Source of the DNA: Burkholderia sp. H160
Lineage (GTDB): Bacteria > Pseudomonadota > Gammaproteobacteria > Burkholderiales > Burkholderiaceae
DNA: 64,000 bases
Direction of reading: 5' to 3'
Assembly (NCBI GenBank): GCA_000173575.1
Contig: ABYL01000011.1
Location: 1 to 64,000, forward strand
Part shown: piece after piece, positions 48,117-57,022 of the stretch
Layout: the number at the start of each line of letters is the position of its first letter
How positions within the stretch are numbered: position 1 is the stretch's first letter
Made by a program: the position numbers and the translations under genes
Notes under the pieces: generated by a model
Databases searched by the model: none
The model's input: only the letters and a program-made list of their open reading frames with translations
What the model was told of the DNA's origin: nothing

Positions 48117-48193
48117 GGGAATGGAAGAAGACAGCGATGGGCCGGAACCGCTCATTGTACCGGGCGCGGGGCCCGGCCCTTTCGAACCGCTGC

Positions 48194-48595
48194 TTACTTG
48201 ACGTGCACCGTGATCGTCTTGCTCATCTCCGGCCCATACGAGCGATGCGCGCCGTCGCCGAATTGCAGGGTCAGCGTGTGGTCGCCCGGCGGCAGCGTCA
48301 GATCGGTTTCGGTCTGGCCTTTGCCGAAGTGGAGCGACTTGTCGGTCGCGGCGATGACCTCGCCCTTCGCCAGCGGCTTGCCGTCGACCAGCAGATGATG
48401 ATGCCCGGTGCCCTCCGTCATCGTGCCGGCGGGCGCGATCTTCATGCCGTCGAGGCCGAATACAACATGCACCGGATTGGTGACGGTCGCACCGTCCGCC
48501 GGCTGCACGAAGGTCACGCCCGCCGCCTGCGCCACGCCCGACGCGGCGAGTAGCCCAGCCGCCGCGATGCCAACCAACCATCTGTCTTTAAACAT
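48194..48595 (-). CDS. DUF4399 periplasmic protein
   Basis: This 133-residue exported protein has a clear signal peptide (MFKDRWLVGIAAAGLLAASGVAQA) and a beta-rich domain with FVQPADGATV, EGTGHHHLLVDG, and a final DHTLTLQFGDGAHRSYGPEM. These match DUF4399, of unknown function. The HHH group could bind metal. The ATG at 48595 has a strong GGAG site. It is a single gene upstream of, and divergent from, rubredoxin. Confidence 0.88.
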   Translation of the reverse strand: MFKDRWLVGIAAAGLLAASGVAQAAGVTFVQPADGATVTNPVHVVFGLDGMKIAPAGTMTEGTGHHHLLVDGKPLAKGEVIAATDKSLHFGKGQTETDLTLPPGDHTLTLQFGDGAHRSYGPEMSKTITVHVK

Positions 48596-48902
48596 CGTTT
48601 TCTCCTTTGGGAACGAAGACTGGCCACTCGACGCCGCCAGCGCCCTCGCCTGAGACCGATCGTCGCAATACGTGCGAGGCGCGTGCCGCATCCATCTAAT
48701 GAAATAGCTGCTGATCGAAGCATACACGCGGTGTGTGACGAGGTTCGTCGCGCGAGCACGGGCACGCCGCGGACGCGTTGCGGCGGCGCCGCATCGGTCG
48801 TGCGGGGTTGATTTGACAAATTCCTGTAATATTGCGGGTCGCCGCGCAGCCCCAAAAAGGGGCGGAGCAAGCCGGCCATTGCATTGAACGAGAGAGTGTG
48901 TC
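48596..48902. other. Divergent promoter region
   Basis: These 307 bases separate the DUF4399 gene and the rubredoxin gene and should carry both promoters. An A/T-rich patch near 48808-48836 (TTGACA-like and TAATAT-like words) is a weak candidate for the rubredoxin promoter, but spacing is poor. No gene was seen. Confidence 0.4.
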
Positions 48903-49094
48903 GTGAGCGCAGTAATCGAAGTGACGGAATTCAAGAGCTGGGTCTGCCTGATTTGCGGCTGGATCTACAACGAGGAAGACGGCCTGCCGGAAGAAGGCAT
49001 CGCGCCGGGAACGCGCTTCGCGGACATCCCGGAAGACTGGCGCTGCCCGCTCTGCGACGTGGGCAAGGCGGAGTTTGCGGTGGTGGAGTTTTAA
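48903..49094 (+). CDS. Rubredoxin
   Basis: This 63-residue iron protein carries electrons through one Fe held by C15-x2-C18 and C48-x2-C51. The sequence KSWVCLICGWIYNEEDG and the WRCPLCDVGKAEF end are diagnostic. The start is GTG at 48903 with a purine-rich site before it. It probably serves an alkane-type hydroxylase or another redox partner encoded elsewhere. It precedes the tRNA gene by about 230 bases. Confidence 0.95.
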   Translation: MSAVIEVTEFKSWVCLICGWIYNEEDGLPEEGIAPGTRFADIPEDWRCPLCDVGKAEFAVVEF

Positions 49095-49327
49095 CGGTGA
49101 GGTGACCTGGGCGATAGGCGCGGTTGTGTGCGCTTCGTTGGATGGTCATGTTGGTTTGTGCGGCCCGGCAGGCGATGTCTGCGGGGCCGTTTGTTTTGGG
49201 GGATTGGTAAGAGGTGCGCGCGGCCCCTGGTCTGGCTCTCCTTTTGCCCGCGCCGGTTTGATATACTCTGCGCTCGCTGGTCAGTCTGGACTCGATGAGT
49301 CCTCGCCGATCTGGCCGGCTCGGTCCT

Positions 49328-49402
49328 CTCCCTGTAGTTCAATGGATAGAACAAGTGCCTCCTAAGCGCTAGATACAGGTTCGATTCCTGTCAGGGGGAC
49401 CA
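49328..49402 (+). tRNA. tRNA-Arg (anticodon CCU)
   Basis: The full cloverleaf can be drawn by hand: a 7-bp acceptor stem (49328-49334 with 49392-49398, one G-U pair), D stem GTTC/GAAC, anticodon stem AGTGC/GCGCT around loop CTCCTAA, T stem ACAGG/CCTGT with loop TTCGATT, then A and an encoded CCA. The anticodon CCT reads AGG codons. It is a common integration site for mobile elements, and the sequence to its right changes in character. Confidence 0.95.
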
Positions 49403-49553
49403 AGTAGAGCCCTGGCGGCTCGCAGGTTTGCTCGTGTGTAAGTGCAGACCAAATGGCGCGCCCGCCATTTCTTGCTTTCAAAAAAGAGCGTCACTTCTTG
49501 CGTGTAAACGATGTTCATGACGCGCTTATGTTGCGGACACTTAATTACGAGGT

Positions 49554-50825
49554 CTACGCGGCGTTTGTTTGCGATGGGCCAGTTACCGTTTTCCGCTCGA
49601 GAGAACGATGGTCTCGAACCAATGCGCAAATCTTGGCGCACAGTTGAATCATACTGCGTCCTGGACTCCCGATTTCGTGCCTCCGATTCACGAACACTAG
49701 CCTTTGAGTCGGCACCCGCCCGGTATCGGCGATAGCATGCGCCTCGTCGTAAAAAACGGCCTCAAGCCGAACCTCACGCAGTTGCTTGCACATCTGCCGG
49801 TGTTTCTTCGCTTCGAACGAAATCTCGGCGGCCAACTGCGGGGCCGCCTTCCACAGCTGGCCTGGGTCGACCCCAATCTGGCGCGCCATGGCTGCTATTG
49901 ACATGGGCACAGACGACTCCCCTCGAAGACGGACCATTGCCGCCCTACATTCTTCGGATGAATGCCGCTCGCAGTATCGCGTAGGCCTGCGACATTCCAA
50001 TGCCGTTTGGGTGCATACCAGCTGTTTCTGACAGTCCCCAAGTAACATTTGGGAAATGGGGACCTCGAACATTACCGCCAGTCGAGCAAGTACTTCGATT
50101 TTTGGCATCCCAAGGCCATGCAGCCAGTACCAGAGCGTATTTTTCCTATATCCCAAGGCCGTGGCAAGCCGGGACGACGCACCTCCGAATGCTTCCTTTG
50201 ACGCCCGACCTAAAAATGAGGCCAGGTTCCCGACCAGCTTTTCTCGCGCGACACCTGCGATGAGCTGAGAATCAGCCAACAAACCCAATATCATGCTCGA
50301 CTGACATACGGCGCCATCGGACGCGGGACTCGGTGCCGGCTGACCTTCACCGTAGAGCAAGCGACCGCATTTGACGCATATTCCCGGATGGTGCTTCCTT
50401 CGTCTACCGGGAATGGAGTTCTGTCCATTGCAACAACAAGCTTTCATCAAAAGAACCTTGTGTATTGGACATGCCAAAACCCCCTTCATGCGCCATAAAA
50501 GCGGGTAGTAGACCAATCCGGTTCGCGCCATCTCACCCAGACACAGAGGGCACCACATCTGCTCTCCGACAATCGTATTACCGACACTTAATACGTTTCT
50601 TAGCGGGTACAGGGTGAGCGCCAACAAACCGCTTGCGCCGGTCAGGAATTCAAGCGCATCACACACGCGCCGCATAGACTCCCCCCCACCGACGAAATAT
50701 TGCCTGTACCAGTCACCGCCGTCAGAGGATGCTTTTCTATCGATAATTGGCATTAGCTCCTTTTGGAACAATACCCAGGGCGAGACGTGGCATTCGTGAG
50801 CCAGCCGGACGAAAAAACTGGACAA
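49554..50825 (-). CDS. TniQ/TnsD-like DNA-targeting protein (orphan)
   Basis: This 423-residue protein has the TniQ zinc-finger domain: C92-x2-C95, C119-x2-H122, C130/C132 and C150-x2-C153, with the CP-x2-C and ACPIHKVLL segments. Two helix-turn-helix stretches follow: RLATALGYRKNTLWYWLHG (about 222-240) and MSIAAMARQIGVDPGQLW (about 306-324). In Tn7- and Tn5053-like elements TniQ/TnsD picks the target site together with a transposase and an ATPase, none of which is here. The TTG start at 50825 is uncertain, because homology (ESLSSF) begins slightly earlier without a clear start codon. It ends 152 bases from the tRNA. Confidence 0.78.
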   Translation of the reverse strand: MSSFFVRLAHECHVSPWVLFQKELMPIIDRKASSDGGDWYRQYFVGGGESMRRVCDALEFLTGASGLLALTLYPLRNVLSVGNTIVGEQMWCPLCLGEMARTGLVYYPLLWRMKGVLACPIHKVLLMKACCCNGQNSIPGRRRKHHPGICVKCGRLLYGEGQPAPSPASDGAVCQSSMILGLLADSQLIAGVAREKLVGNLASFLGRASKEAFGGASSRLATALGYRKNTLWYWLHGLGMPKIEVLARLAVMFEVPISQMLLGDCQKQLVCTQTALECRRPTRYCERHSSEECRAAMVRLRGESSVPMSIAAMARQIGVDPGQLWKAAPQLAAEISFEAKKHRQMCKQLREVRLEAVFYDEAHAIADTGRVPTQRLVFVNRRHEIGSPGRSMIQLCAKICALVRDHRSLERKTVTGPSQTNAA

Positions 50826-50882
50826 GCTTTCGACGTACCCGGTACCGATGTTTATTCCATCGAGACGATACAGCCGTAGCCG

Positions 50883-51332
50883 ATGAGTACCGAAGAGGAG
50901 CCAATGATGGCAAGCGAAGACGATGCATTGCTCGTCGTATCGGTGTATGACGGCCAGTTCTTCGGAGACATGTCATCTCTCGAGAAGATATGCGTCATTG
51001 AAGGCAGCGTCGTCATTTCCTGTGACAGGGAGCCCTGTTCGACGCTCGAAGAGACTTCAAAGTTGCTAGAGATGTGGGCCGAGAAGCACACGACCCCGCC
51101 CCCGCGAGGCGACTTCTTCACCATTTTTATCGGTCGCAAGGACCGAAGCGATACGGAGGTCGAGCCGGTGATACGCCTCGACGTGTATGCACACAACGGC
51201 GAAACCACCGCCTGCGTCATGAGTCGAACTCCGTGTTGGGATACGGAGCGAGTTTGCTATCAGCCGGATGACGGCAGCGTCGCGATTGTGTGCAAAATCT
51301 TGCGGGCCAACCTAGGTCGCACAGAATACTAG
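50883..51332 (+). CDS. Unrecognised protein divergent from the TniQ-like gene
   Basis: This 149-residue acidic protein has no recognised family. It has no signal peptide or long hydrophobic stretch and contains several cysteines (C37, C48, C52, C113, C120, C127, C138). It starts 57 bases from the TniQ-like gene on the other strand, so the pair shares a promoter region. A likely regulatory or accessory role for the mobile element is only a guess. An internal ATG (eighth codon) could be used. Confidence 0.5.
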   Translation: MSTEEEPMMASEDDALLVVSVYDGQFFGDMSSLEKICVIEGSVVISCDREPCSTLEETSKLLEMWAEKHTTPPPRGDFFTIFIGRKDRSDTEVEPVIRLDVYAHNGETTACVMSRTPCWDTERVCYQPDDGSVAIVCKILRANLGRTEY

Positions 51333-51866
51333 GTTGGTGAGCGATGCCGCTGCCCAGTGACGAACTCCATCGGTCACCTCTCGCCCCCAACGACGTTGGT
51401 TCACGGCGGTTCCTGCATTCCGCACGACCTCGCAGTGTCGATGCCCTTGTATGCACCTATGTCTGTTCGGGGATTCTCGGCGAACTGTTGAGCGAGCGCG
51501 CCGCATCGCAGAATGTGCAGCCGGCTGGTCCGTAGTCTTCGCGTGCTGACACGCTTGAATTGCTTGTGCTCGACGAGGAGCAGTTCCCCCTTATGATGCG
51601 ACGTTACGCTTACGAAGCGACGCGCCATCAGCCAATTCTCTTATCCCAAAAAGGACGGCTTTTGTCTAAACCAGCCTTCGCGTTGCTCGCTTCCGCGACA
51701 ACATGTGTTCAGCGATTAATGGCTCGGCAATGATGGTTGCTGGCGAGTTGTGACTCCACGCAAATCACGCAACCGATGTCGACAACCTCGCCGCGAAAAC
51801 ATCAGGAATCCGAGTCGGCGTGAATGCCTACGGTTTAAGGTTGTTAGACGAAAGAGGAGAAAGAGG
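51333..51866. other. Region with possible decayed coding fragment
   Basis: These 534 bases precede the binding-protein gene. A plus-strand frame at about 51541-51730, read as LELLVLDEEQFPLMMRRYAY then LLSQKGRLLSK, faintly recalls a recombinase fragment, but no catalytic residues are seen. The rest shows no gene or clear hairpin. Confidence 0.35.
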
Positions 51867-53006
51867 ATGAAATCAGGACTTCTGATGGCCACGTCAATTA
51901 GCACCGCGGCAATTGCCGCGTTCATGCACAGTGCTTACGCCGATGAAACGGTGACGATTGGCCATGTCGCCCCACTTACCGGCGCGATTGCGCATCTCGG
52001 CAAAGACAACGAAAACGGTGCACGACTTGCGGTCGAGGAAATCAACGCGAAGGGTCTGGTAGTCGCTGGTCAGAAAGTGACTTTACGACTTGACGCACAG
52101 GACGACGCGGCTGACCCGAAGACTGCAACCCAAGTCGCGCAGAAGCTTGTCGACGACAAGGTTGTTGCTGTGGTGGGACACCTTAACTCCGGAACATCCA
52201 TTCCGGCTTCCCGTATCTACAGCGACGCAGGCGTCACTCAAATTTCCCCATCGTCGACCAATCCCGTTTTCACGCAACAGGGGTACAAAACAACGTTTCG
52301 TGTGGTTGCGACGGATGCTCAGCAAGGCCCAGCGCTGGCCGAATATGCGGTCAAGCAGTTGCACATCAAGTCGGTCGCAATTGTCGACGACTCAACTGCG
52401 TACGGCCAGGGTCTTGCAAATGAGTTCGAGAAAACGGTCAAGAGTCTGGGAGTTAATGTGACGTCCCGGAACGCCACCAACGATAAGGCCGTCGACTTCC
52501 GTGCGATTCTGACGAAAATCAAGGGCGAGAACCCTGACGCCATCATGTACAGCGGCGAAGACGCGACAGGCGGACCGTTCAGCAAGCAGGCGGTACAGCT
52601 CGGATTGCGTTCAAAAATCCTTGCCGGCGATGGCGTTTGCTCCGACAAGCTGCCTGACCTGGCGGGTAGCGGCGCGGAGCGGGTAGTCTGCTCACAACCG
52701 GGAACCGCACCGGAGAAAATGCCGGGAGGAGGTGCATTCAAGGCGAAGTACCAAAAGCGCTTTAATCACGGGATGGAAATCTACGCGCCGTTCACATATG
52801 ACGCGGTTTACATCCTGGTCGACGCGATGCGCCGGGCGAACTCCACCGACCCGGCGAAAATCCTCGCGGCCATGCCCGCCACGGACTATCAAGGCGTCAC
52901 GGGAGAAACGACCTTCGATACAAAGGGTGACCTGAAGCATGGCGTCATCTCGATTTACAGCTACCGGAACGGGACAAAGACGTTCCTCGACGAAGTCAAG
53001 ATGTGA
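51867..53006 (+). CDS. Branched-chain-amino-acid-type ABC binding protein
   Basis: This 379-residue periplasmic protein has a signal peptide (MKSGLLMATSISTAAIAAFMHSAYA) and the fold of LivJ-type binding proteins: VTIGHVAPLTGAIAHLGKDNENGARLAVEEIN, VVGHLNSGTSIPAS and QISPSSTNPVFT. These bind amino acids or related anions. A strong GAGGAGAAAGAGG site precedes the ATG. No permease or ATPase genes are next to it, so it must share a transporter encoded elsewhere or act as a sensor. Confidence 0.9.
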   Translation: MKSGLLMATSISTAAIAAFMHSAYADETVTIGHVAPLTGAIAHLGKDNENGARLAVEEINAKGLVVAGQKVTLRLDAQDDAADPKTATQVAQKLVDDKVVAVVGHLNSGTSIPASRIYSDAGVTQISPSSTNPVFTQQGYKTTFRVVATDAQQGPALAEYAVKQLHIKSVAIVDDSTAYGQGLANEFEKTVKSLGVNVTSRNATNDKAVDFRAILTKIKGENPDAIMYSGEDATGGPFSKQAVQLGLRSKILAGDGVCSDKLPDLAGSGAERVVCSQPGTAPEKMPGGGAFKAKYQKRFNHGMEIYAPFTYDAVYILVDAMRRANSTDPAKILAAMPATDYQGVTGETTFDTKGDLKHGVISIYSYRNGTKTFLDEVKM

Positions 53007-53105
53007 ACGCGGTCGGGCGCCCCCAAAGAAACCCCTGGGTCGCCCGGCCCCTGGTCAGCACGCTGCAGTTCGACACCCATTGGGTGCAGCCTCGCAATCC
53101 TTACC

Positions 53106-53681
53106 ATGTCCATTCCTCTGATTGCTGTCGAAGCGCTTACTCCCGATGCCTTCGCCCCATACGGCTGGGTGTTGGGCAGGCGCACCACGACCTCGGGTGA
53201 AGACCCGTACTTCCAGAGTCAATCTTTATCGATTTGGCGCGAGCATCTTTTCGACGCCGGCGAGGCCAATGAAACGGAGATTCTGTGGACCAGTTTTGGC
53301 GACGCTAGCGAACTGGTTCAACGACTCGAAACACGGCACTTGACGCAACAGGTGACAGTCCCGCTGACGGCACCGCTAATTCAGATTGTCGCGACTTCGG
53401 AGCCCACCCGGGTTCCGAATATGACCTCACTTAGGGCATTCGAGATTCCAGTGGGCATGGGAACCTGCATTCGCCCATGGTGCTGGCACACTACGAGGGC
53501 GCTTGCCGGCCCTGCAACGGCCCTCTTGCTTTCCAGGCGCTCTACCTCTTTCGACCTGATTGTCCATCTGCATACGGGCTCGCCGATGAGCGAAAGCACA
53601 CGGATACCAATCTGTCCGCGCAAGGTCGTTCACGGCAGGGTCGGCGCAACAATCGATAGCACCCCGTCAAGTCTCCCTTAG
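53106..53681 (+). CDS. Ureidoglycolate lyase-like protein (AllA family)
   Basis: This 191-residue protein has the start AVEALTPDAFAPYGWVL and a central PVGMGTCIRPWCWHTTRAL segment that matches the ureidoglycolate lyase fold, a cupin-type enzyme releasing urea in purine catabolism. Other purine genes are absent, so the real substrate may be a different hydroxy or amino acid. It starts 99 bases after the binding-protein gene on the same strand. The first three strands are well preserved. Confidence 0.7.
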   Translation: MSIPLIAVEALTPDAFAPYGWVLGRRTTTSGEDPYFQSQSLSIWREHLFDAGEANETEILWTSFGDASELVQRLETRHLTQQVTVPLTAPLIQIVATSEPTRVPNMTSLRAFEIPVGMGTCIRPWCWHTTRALAGPATALLLSRRSTSFDLIVHLHTGSPMSESTRIPICPRKVVHGRVGATIDSTPSSLP

Positions 53682-53751
53682 AATGGCCTATTAAGCTGTT
53701 TGGTCAATGACGACGAATGCAAAGGCTGGTACACGATTTCGGAAGTTCGGT

Positions 53752-54471
53752 ATGTCTTTAAGCAGAGTGTCGGCTATCTCATTCGACCTTGACGACACCC
53801 TGTGGCCCTTCAGGGCCGTCGTTGAGCGGGCGGAGGCGACGCTACATTCATGGCTCCTTGAGCACGCCCCGAGAGTCGCGACGGTTTTGTCGACACCGCA
53901 AGCGCTTGGCCGTTTGAGAGATGACTATGAGCTCTCGCAGCCCAGACTCGCCGGCGACTTTCGGGCGTTGAGAATCGGCTCGATTCGGCTTGCCTTGGAA
54001 ATGTCGGGCGAAGACGTTTCGCTGACCGACCAGGCGTATGAAATCTTCGTCGCTGCACGGCACGAAGTGCAGTTTTACGACGATGTCATGCCTGCCCTTC
54101 AATGGCTCAGCGCCCGGTTTCCCTTGGTTGCAGTGACCAACGGCAATGCCGACCTACGCATGACGGGCGGAAGCGAATTCTTCCGACTAACTTTGAGCGC
54201 GAGTTCACTCGGAATCGCGAAGCCGACCGCTGGGATATTCCATGCGGCAGCACGCGCCGCGGGCGTAGCGCCGGCCGAGATGCTCCACGTCGGCGACGAC
54301 TACAACCTCGATGTTGTTGGAGCCTTAGACGCCGGCCTCCAGGCAGCATGGCTGCGGCGGGGAGAGCGCAACGTCGCCGTTCCGTCGTCGCCGATTGCGC
54401 AGGGGCGCCATCTAGTCATTAGTGATTTGTCGATGCTCTGTCTGGCCGTCGGAGAACCAGACAAAATGTGA
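53752..54471 (+). CDS. HAD-superfamily hydrolase (YigB-like)
   Basis: This 239-residue phosphatase has the four HAD motifs: FDLDDTLWP (nucleophile D12, acid D14), VTNGNAD, the lysine in GIAKPTAGIF, and VGDDYNLDVVGA. A helical cap follows the first motif, placing it in subclass IA near YigB. The start at 53752 is favoured by GGAAG seven bases before it; ATG at 53707 is the alternative. It might dephosphorylate a sugar or nucleotide phosphate, and its link to neighbours is unclear. Confidence 0.85.
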   Translation: MSLSRVSAISFDLDDTLWPFRAVVERAEATLHSWLLEHAPRVATVLSTPQALGRLRDDYELSQPRLAGDFRALRIGSIRLALEMSGEDVSLTDQAYEIFVAARHEVQFYDDVMPALQWLSARFPLVAVTNGNADLRMTGGSEFFRLTLSASSLGIAKPTAGIFHAAARAAGVAPAEMLHVGDDYNLDVVGALDAGLQAAWLRRGERNVAVPSSPIAQGRHLVISDLSMLCLAVGEPDKM

Positions 54472-54587
54472 GGGGGTACTCGCTCGAGGAAGCGTGCCCT
54501 GTCCCCTCGTGCACGATGCCTTTCGCTATGAAGCGGTTGCGGCACCTGTGACCAGTTGACTTCGATGGGCACGCGCCACGGTTAGAG

Positions 54588-56003
54588 TTAGTCGGCGCTG
54601 AGTTGAGTGGCTGTGGTCGCCGCGGGCGTGCCACGCCGCGCCTTCCTGACCCGATACATGACTGCGAGCCCCAAGAACCATGCGGGCATCACACGAAGCG
54701 CCTGCGCAGTGTCGGGCTCCAGAGTCAGAAGCCAAATCATTGCGATGAAGAACGCGAGACCCAGCCAGGCAGCCAACAGCCCCCCAGGCATCCTGTAGGC
54801 CGACTTCCGGTGAAGTTCGGGGTCGCGACGGCGATACCGCATATACGCGACGAGAATCATTGCCCACACAAAGATGTAAAGGATTGCAGAGACCGTGGTC
54901 AAGATGGTGAAGGCGCCCATCACTTCGGGTATGAAATGCAACACCGAAAGGCCCGCGAACATGCAGGCACTCGAAAAGAGAAGGCCGCGCATCGGAACTG
55001 CCGAACGAGACAGTTTCAGGAAAAATTTGGAGCCATATCCGCTTGCAGCGAGGCCAAACAACATCCGGCTCGTGGCGAATACACCGCTGTTCGCCGCGGA
55101 CATGGCCGACGTGATGACAACAAAATTGATGACGCCCGCTGCCGCAGGGAATCCGGCCAGCATGAACAACTGGACGAACGGGCTCTTGTTGGCAGCAATC
55201 TCCGGCCACGACGAGACCGAGATGATGCAAGCGAGCGCCAGCACGTAAAACAGGAGGACGCGGACTGGAGCCGCATTGATTGCACGCGGCAGATTGCGAT
55301 GGGGGTCACGAGTCTCTGCAGCCGTCGTCCCGATGAGTTCGATGCCGCCAAACGAAAAGATTGCAATCTGGAAGCCGGCAAAAAACCCCGAGATGCCGAA
55401 CGGGAACATGACGCCATGTTCGACAAGATGACTGAAGGACGCTTGAACACCGGTAGGCGACATATAGCCGCCAAAAATCATGAACAGGCCAACGATGATG
55501 AGAGCACTAATCGCAACGACCTTCACCAAGGCGAACCAGAATTCGAGCTCACCGAATATCTGGACTGCGACGAGATTGAGGACAAGAAGTGTCGTCAGAA
55601 CGGCTATCGCGGGTATCCATAGCGGCAAGGTCGGAAACCAGAAGCGAAGATAGCCGCCGATGACGGTACAGTCCGCCACTGCAACCACAATCCAGGTGAG
55701 CCAGTACGACCAGCTGATGAAGTACCCCGCCCACGGGCCAATATAGTGACTACAGAAATCCGAGAACGATTTGAATTCGAGGTTCGACAGCAGAATCTCA
55801 CCCATCGCTCTCATGGTGAGAAACAGGACGAATCCAATCGTCATGTACGTCAGAAGTATTGACGTTCCCGAAACACTGATTGTCTTTCCCGAGCCCATAA
55901 ACAGGCCCGTTCCGATTGCACCACCAATCGACATTAGTTGAATCTGGCGATTTCCAAGGCCACGGTGCAGCGCACCGCCCGCCCCTTTTTCAGAGCTTTC
56001 CAT
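54588..56003 (-). CDS. Amino-acid permease of the AAT (CycA-like) group
   Basis: This 471-residue inner-membrane protein has 12 helices and the family start RGLGNRQIQLMSIGGAIGTGLFMGSG. The FSFGGIELIGTTAAE segment and the later PVRVLLFYVLAL are typical of proton-driven amino-acid importers, including CycA for D-serine, D-alanine and glycine. It is the last gene of the minus-strand run and likely brings in the amino acid that the enzymes upstream break down. The 147 bases before it may hold a separate promoter. Confidence 0.88.
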   Translation of the reverse strand: MESSEKGAGGALHRGLGNRQIQLMSIGGAIGTGLFMGSGKTISVSGTSILLTYMTIGFVLFLTMRAMGEILLSNLEFKSFSDFCSHYIGPWAGYFISWSYWLTWIVVAVADCTVIGGYLRFWFPTLPLWIPAIAVLTTLLVLNLVAVQIFGELEFWFALVKVVAISALIIVGLFMIFGGYMSPTGVQASFSHLVEHGVMFPFGISGFFAGFQIAIFSFGGIELIGTTAAETRDPHRNLPRAINAAPVRVLLFYVLALACIISVSSWPEIAANKSPFVQLFMLAGFPAAAGVINFVVITSAMSAANSGVFATSRMLFGLAASGYGSKFFLKLSRSAVPMRGLLFSSACMFAGLSVLHFIPEVMGAFTILTTVSAILYIFVWAMILVAYMRYRRRDPELHRKSAYRMPGGLLAAWLGLAFFIAMIWLLTLEPDTAQALRVMPAWFLGLAVMYRVRKARRGTPAATTATQLSAD

Positions 56004-56150
56004 GACAGAGTTGTCTCCAATCTATTTCTTCGTGGGGTATTCCGGGCAGCAGGTCCCCTTGCCCGTTCGGACAATCGGGACCACTCCGGAGGCTAGTCTG
56101 GCGCCGCGAGCCGGCGCGCGTGCGTGCGTGCGTGGGTGCTAGCTGAACTG

Positions 56151-57008
56151 CTAGCTTGATGTACCTGCCTGTGCGGCCTCGTTCCTTCTGGCGACTATCC
56201 GGAGCGCGCGCAGCAAAACTGGCAGGTCAATCATTGCGCCGTTGACTGTCGTCGCCGCTCCCGCACTGGCCTTCGAAGCAGCAACGACTTCCGATGCCCA
56301 CGCGAACTCTTCATCCGACACCCTGAACGCAGCGGCAACCGCTGCAACCTGCTTAGGGTGGATACATAGCTTGGCTGCAAAGCCGAAGGAGCGCGCACGT
56401 TCCGTATCGGCTTTCACGAGGTCGAGGTCCGTGATTGACGTGCAAACGCCATCGACCGGCGCACCGATGCCTGCCGAAGCCGATGCGAGCACGAGCATCA
56501 GGCGACTCGCGTCAAGTGGCTCGCGGTCATTTGTAACACCAAGATTCAGCATCAGGTCCACTGACCCCAACACGAGTCTTGCGACATTTGGTGCCGTCGC
56601 AATCGCCCTGGCCTCGAGAACGCCGGTCGCCGATTCGATAAGCGCCAGTACGCCAGCATCTGGCACTTCCCTTGCGATGACGCTCAGGTCATCCCGAGAT
56701 TCGACCTTGGGCACCATAACCAGGGACGGTCTCAGGAGGTGGCATAGGGCGACGTCATGTCGCGTGATTTCTTCGCGCAAAGCGTTAATGCGAATACACA
56801 GAGTTACGTTCGTTTCGTTTGCAATCCCACTCAACGACTCCCACTCTTCGAGGACCACGCTGCGCGCTGCGGCTTTATTCGTCTGCGATACCGCGTCTTC
56901 GAGGTCTACGATAACTACGTCAGCTCCGGAGCGAACGGCTTTCTCAAAGCGTTCCGGACGGTCGCCCGGGACGAACAGGAAGCTGACCGCATTGTTAAGG
57001 TCCTTCAT
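56151..57008 (-). CDS. CitE/HpcH-type CoA-ester lyase (citramalyl-/malyl-CoA lyase-like)
   Basis: This 285-residue TIM-barrel lyase of the CitE family begins SFLFVPGDRPERFEKA and has the metal and substrate residues D35-L-E-D-A, R73 in IRINA, E125 in LIESATG and D151 in GSVDLMLNLG. It should cleave a 3-hydroxyacyl-CoA such as citramalyl-CoA or malyl-CoA. ATG at 57008 was chosen for its AGGAGA site. It follows the CoA-transferase by 14 bases, so the two are surely co-translated. Confidence 0.88.
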   Translation of the reverse strand: MKDLNNAVSFLFVPGDRPERFEKAVRSGADVVIVDLEDAVSQTNKAAARSVVLEEWESLSGIANETNVTLCIRINALREEITRHDVALCHLLRPSLVMVPKVESRDDLSVIAREVPDAGVLALIESATGVLEARAIATAPNVARLVLGSVDLMLNLGVTNDREPLDASRLMLVLASASAGIGAPVDGVCTSITDLDLVKADTERARSFGFAAKLCIHPKQVAAVAAAFRVSDEEFAWASEVVAASKASAGAATTVNGAMIDLPVLLRALRIVARRNEAAQAGTSS

Positions 57009-57022
57009 CTCTATCTCTCCTG

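Noticed and set aside
49381-49402. Second copy of the tRNA 3' end as an attR site
   Set aside because: I looked for the same word in the right part of the window and saw none; it could lie beyond 64000.
49536-50592. Word GACACTTAAT found twice (49536-49545 and 50583-50592) as transposon ends
   Set aside because: One copy is inside the TniQ-like gene, they are in the same orientation, and neighbouring bases differ; probably chance.
49554-50825. CRISPR-associated transposon around the TniQ-like gene
   Set aside because: No cas genes, no transposase or ATPase genes and no repeat-spacer array were seen in the window.
53106-53681. Purine/allantoin catabolic operon
   Set aside because: Only the AllA-like gene is present; no allantoinase, allantoate amidohydrolase or regulator of that pathway is nearby.
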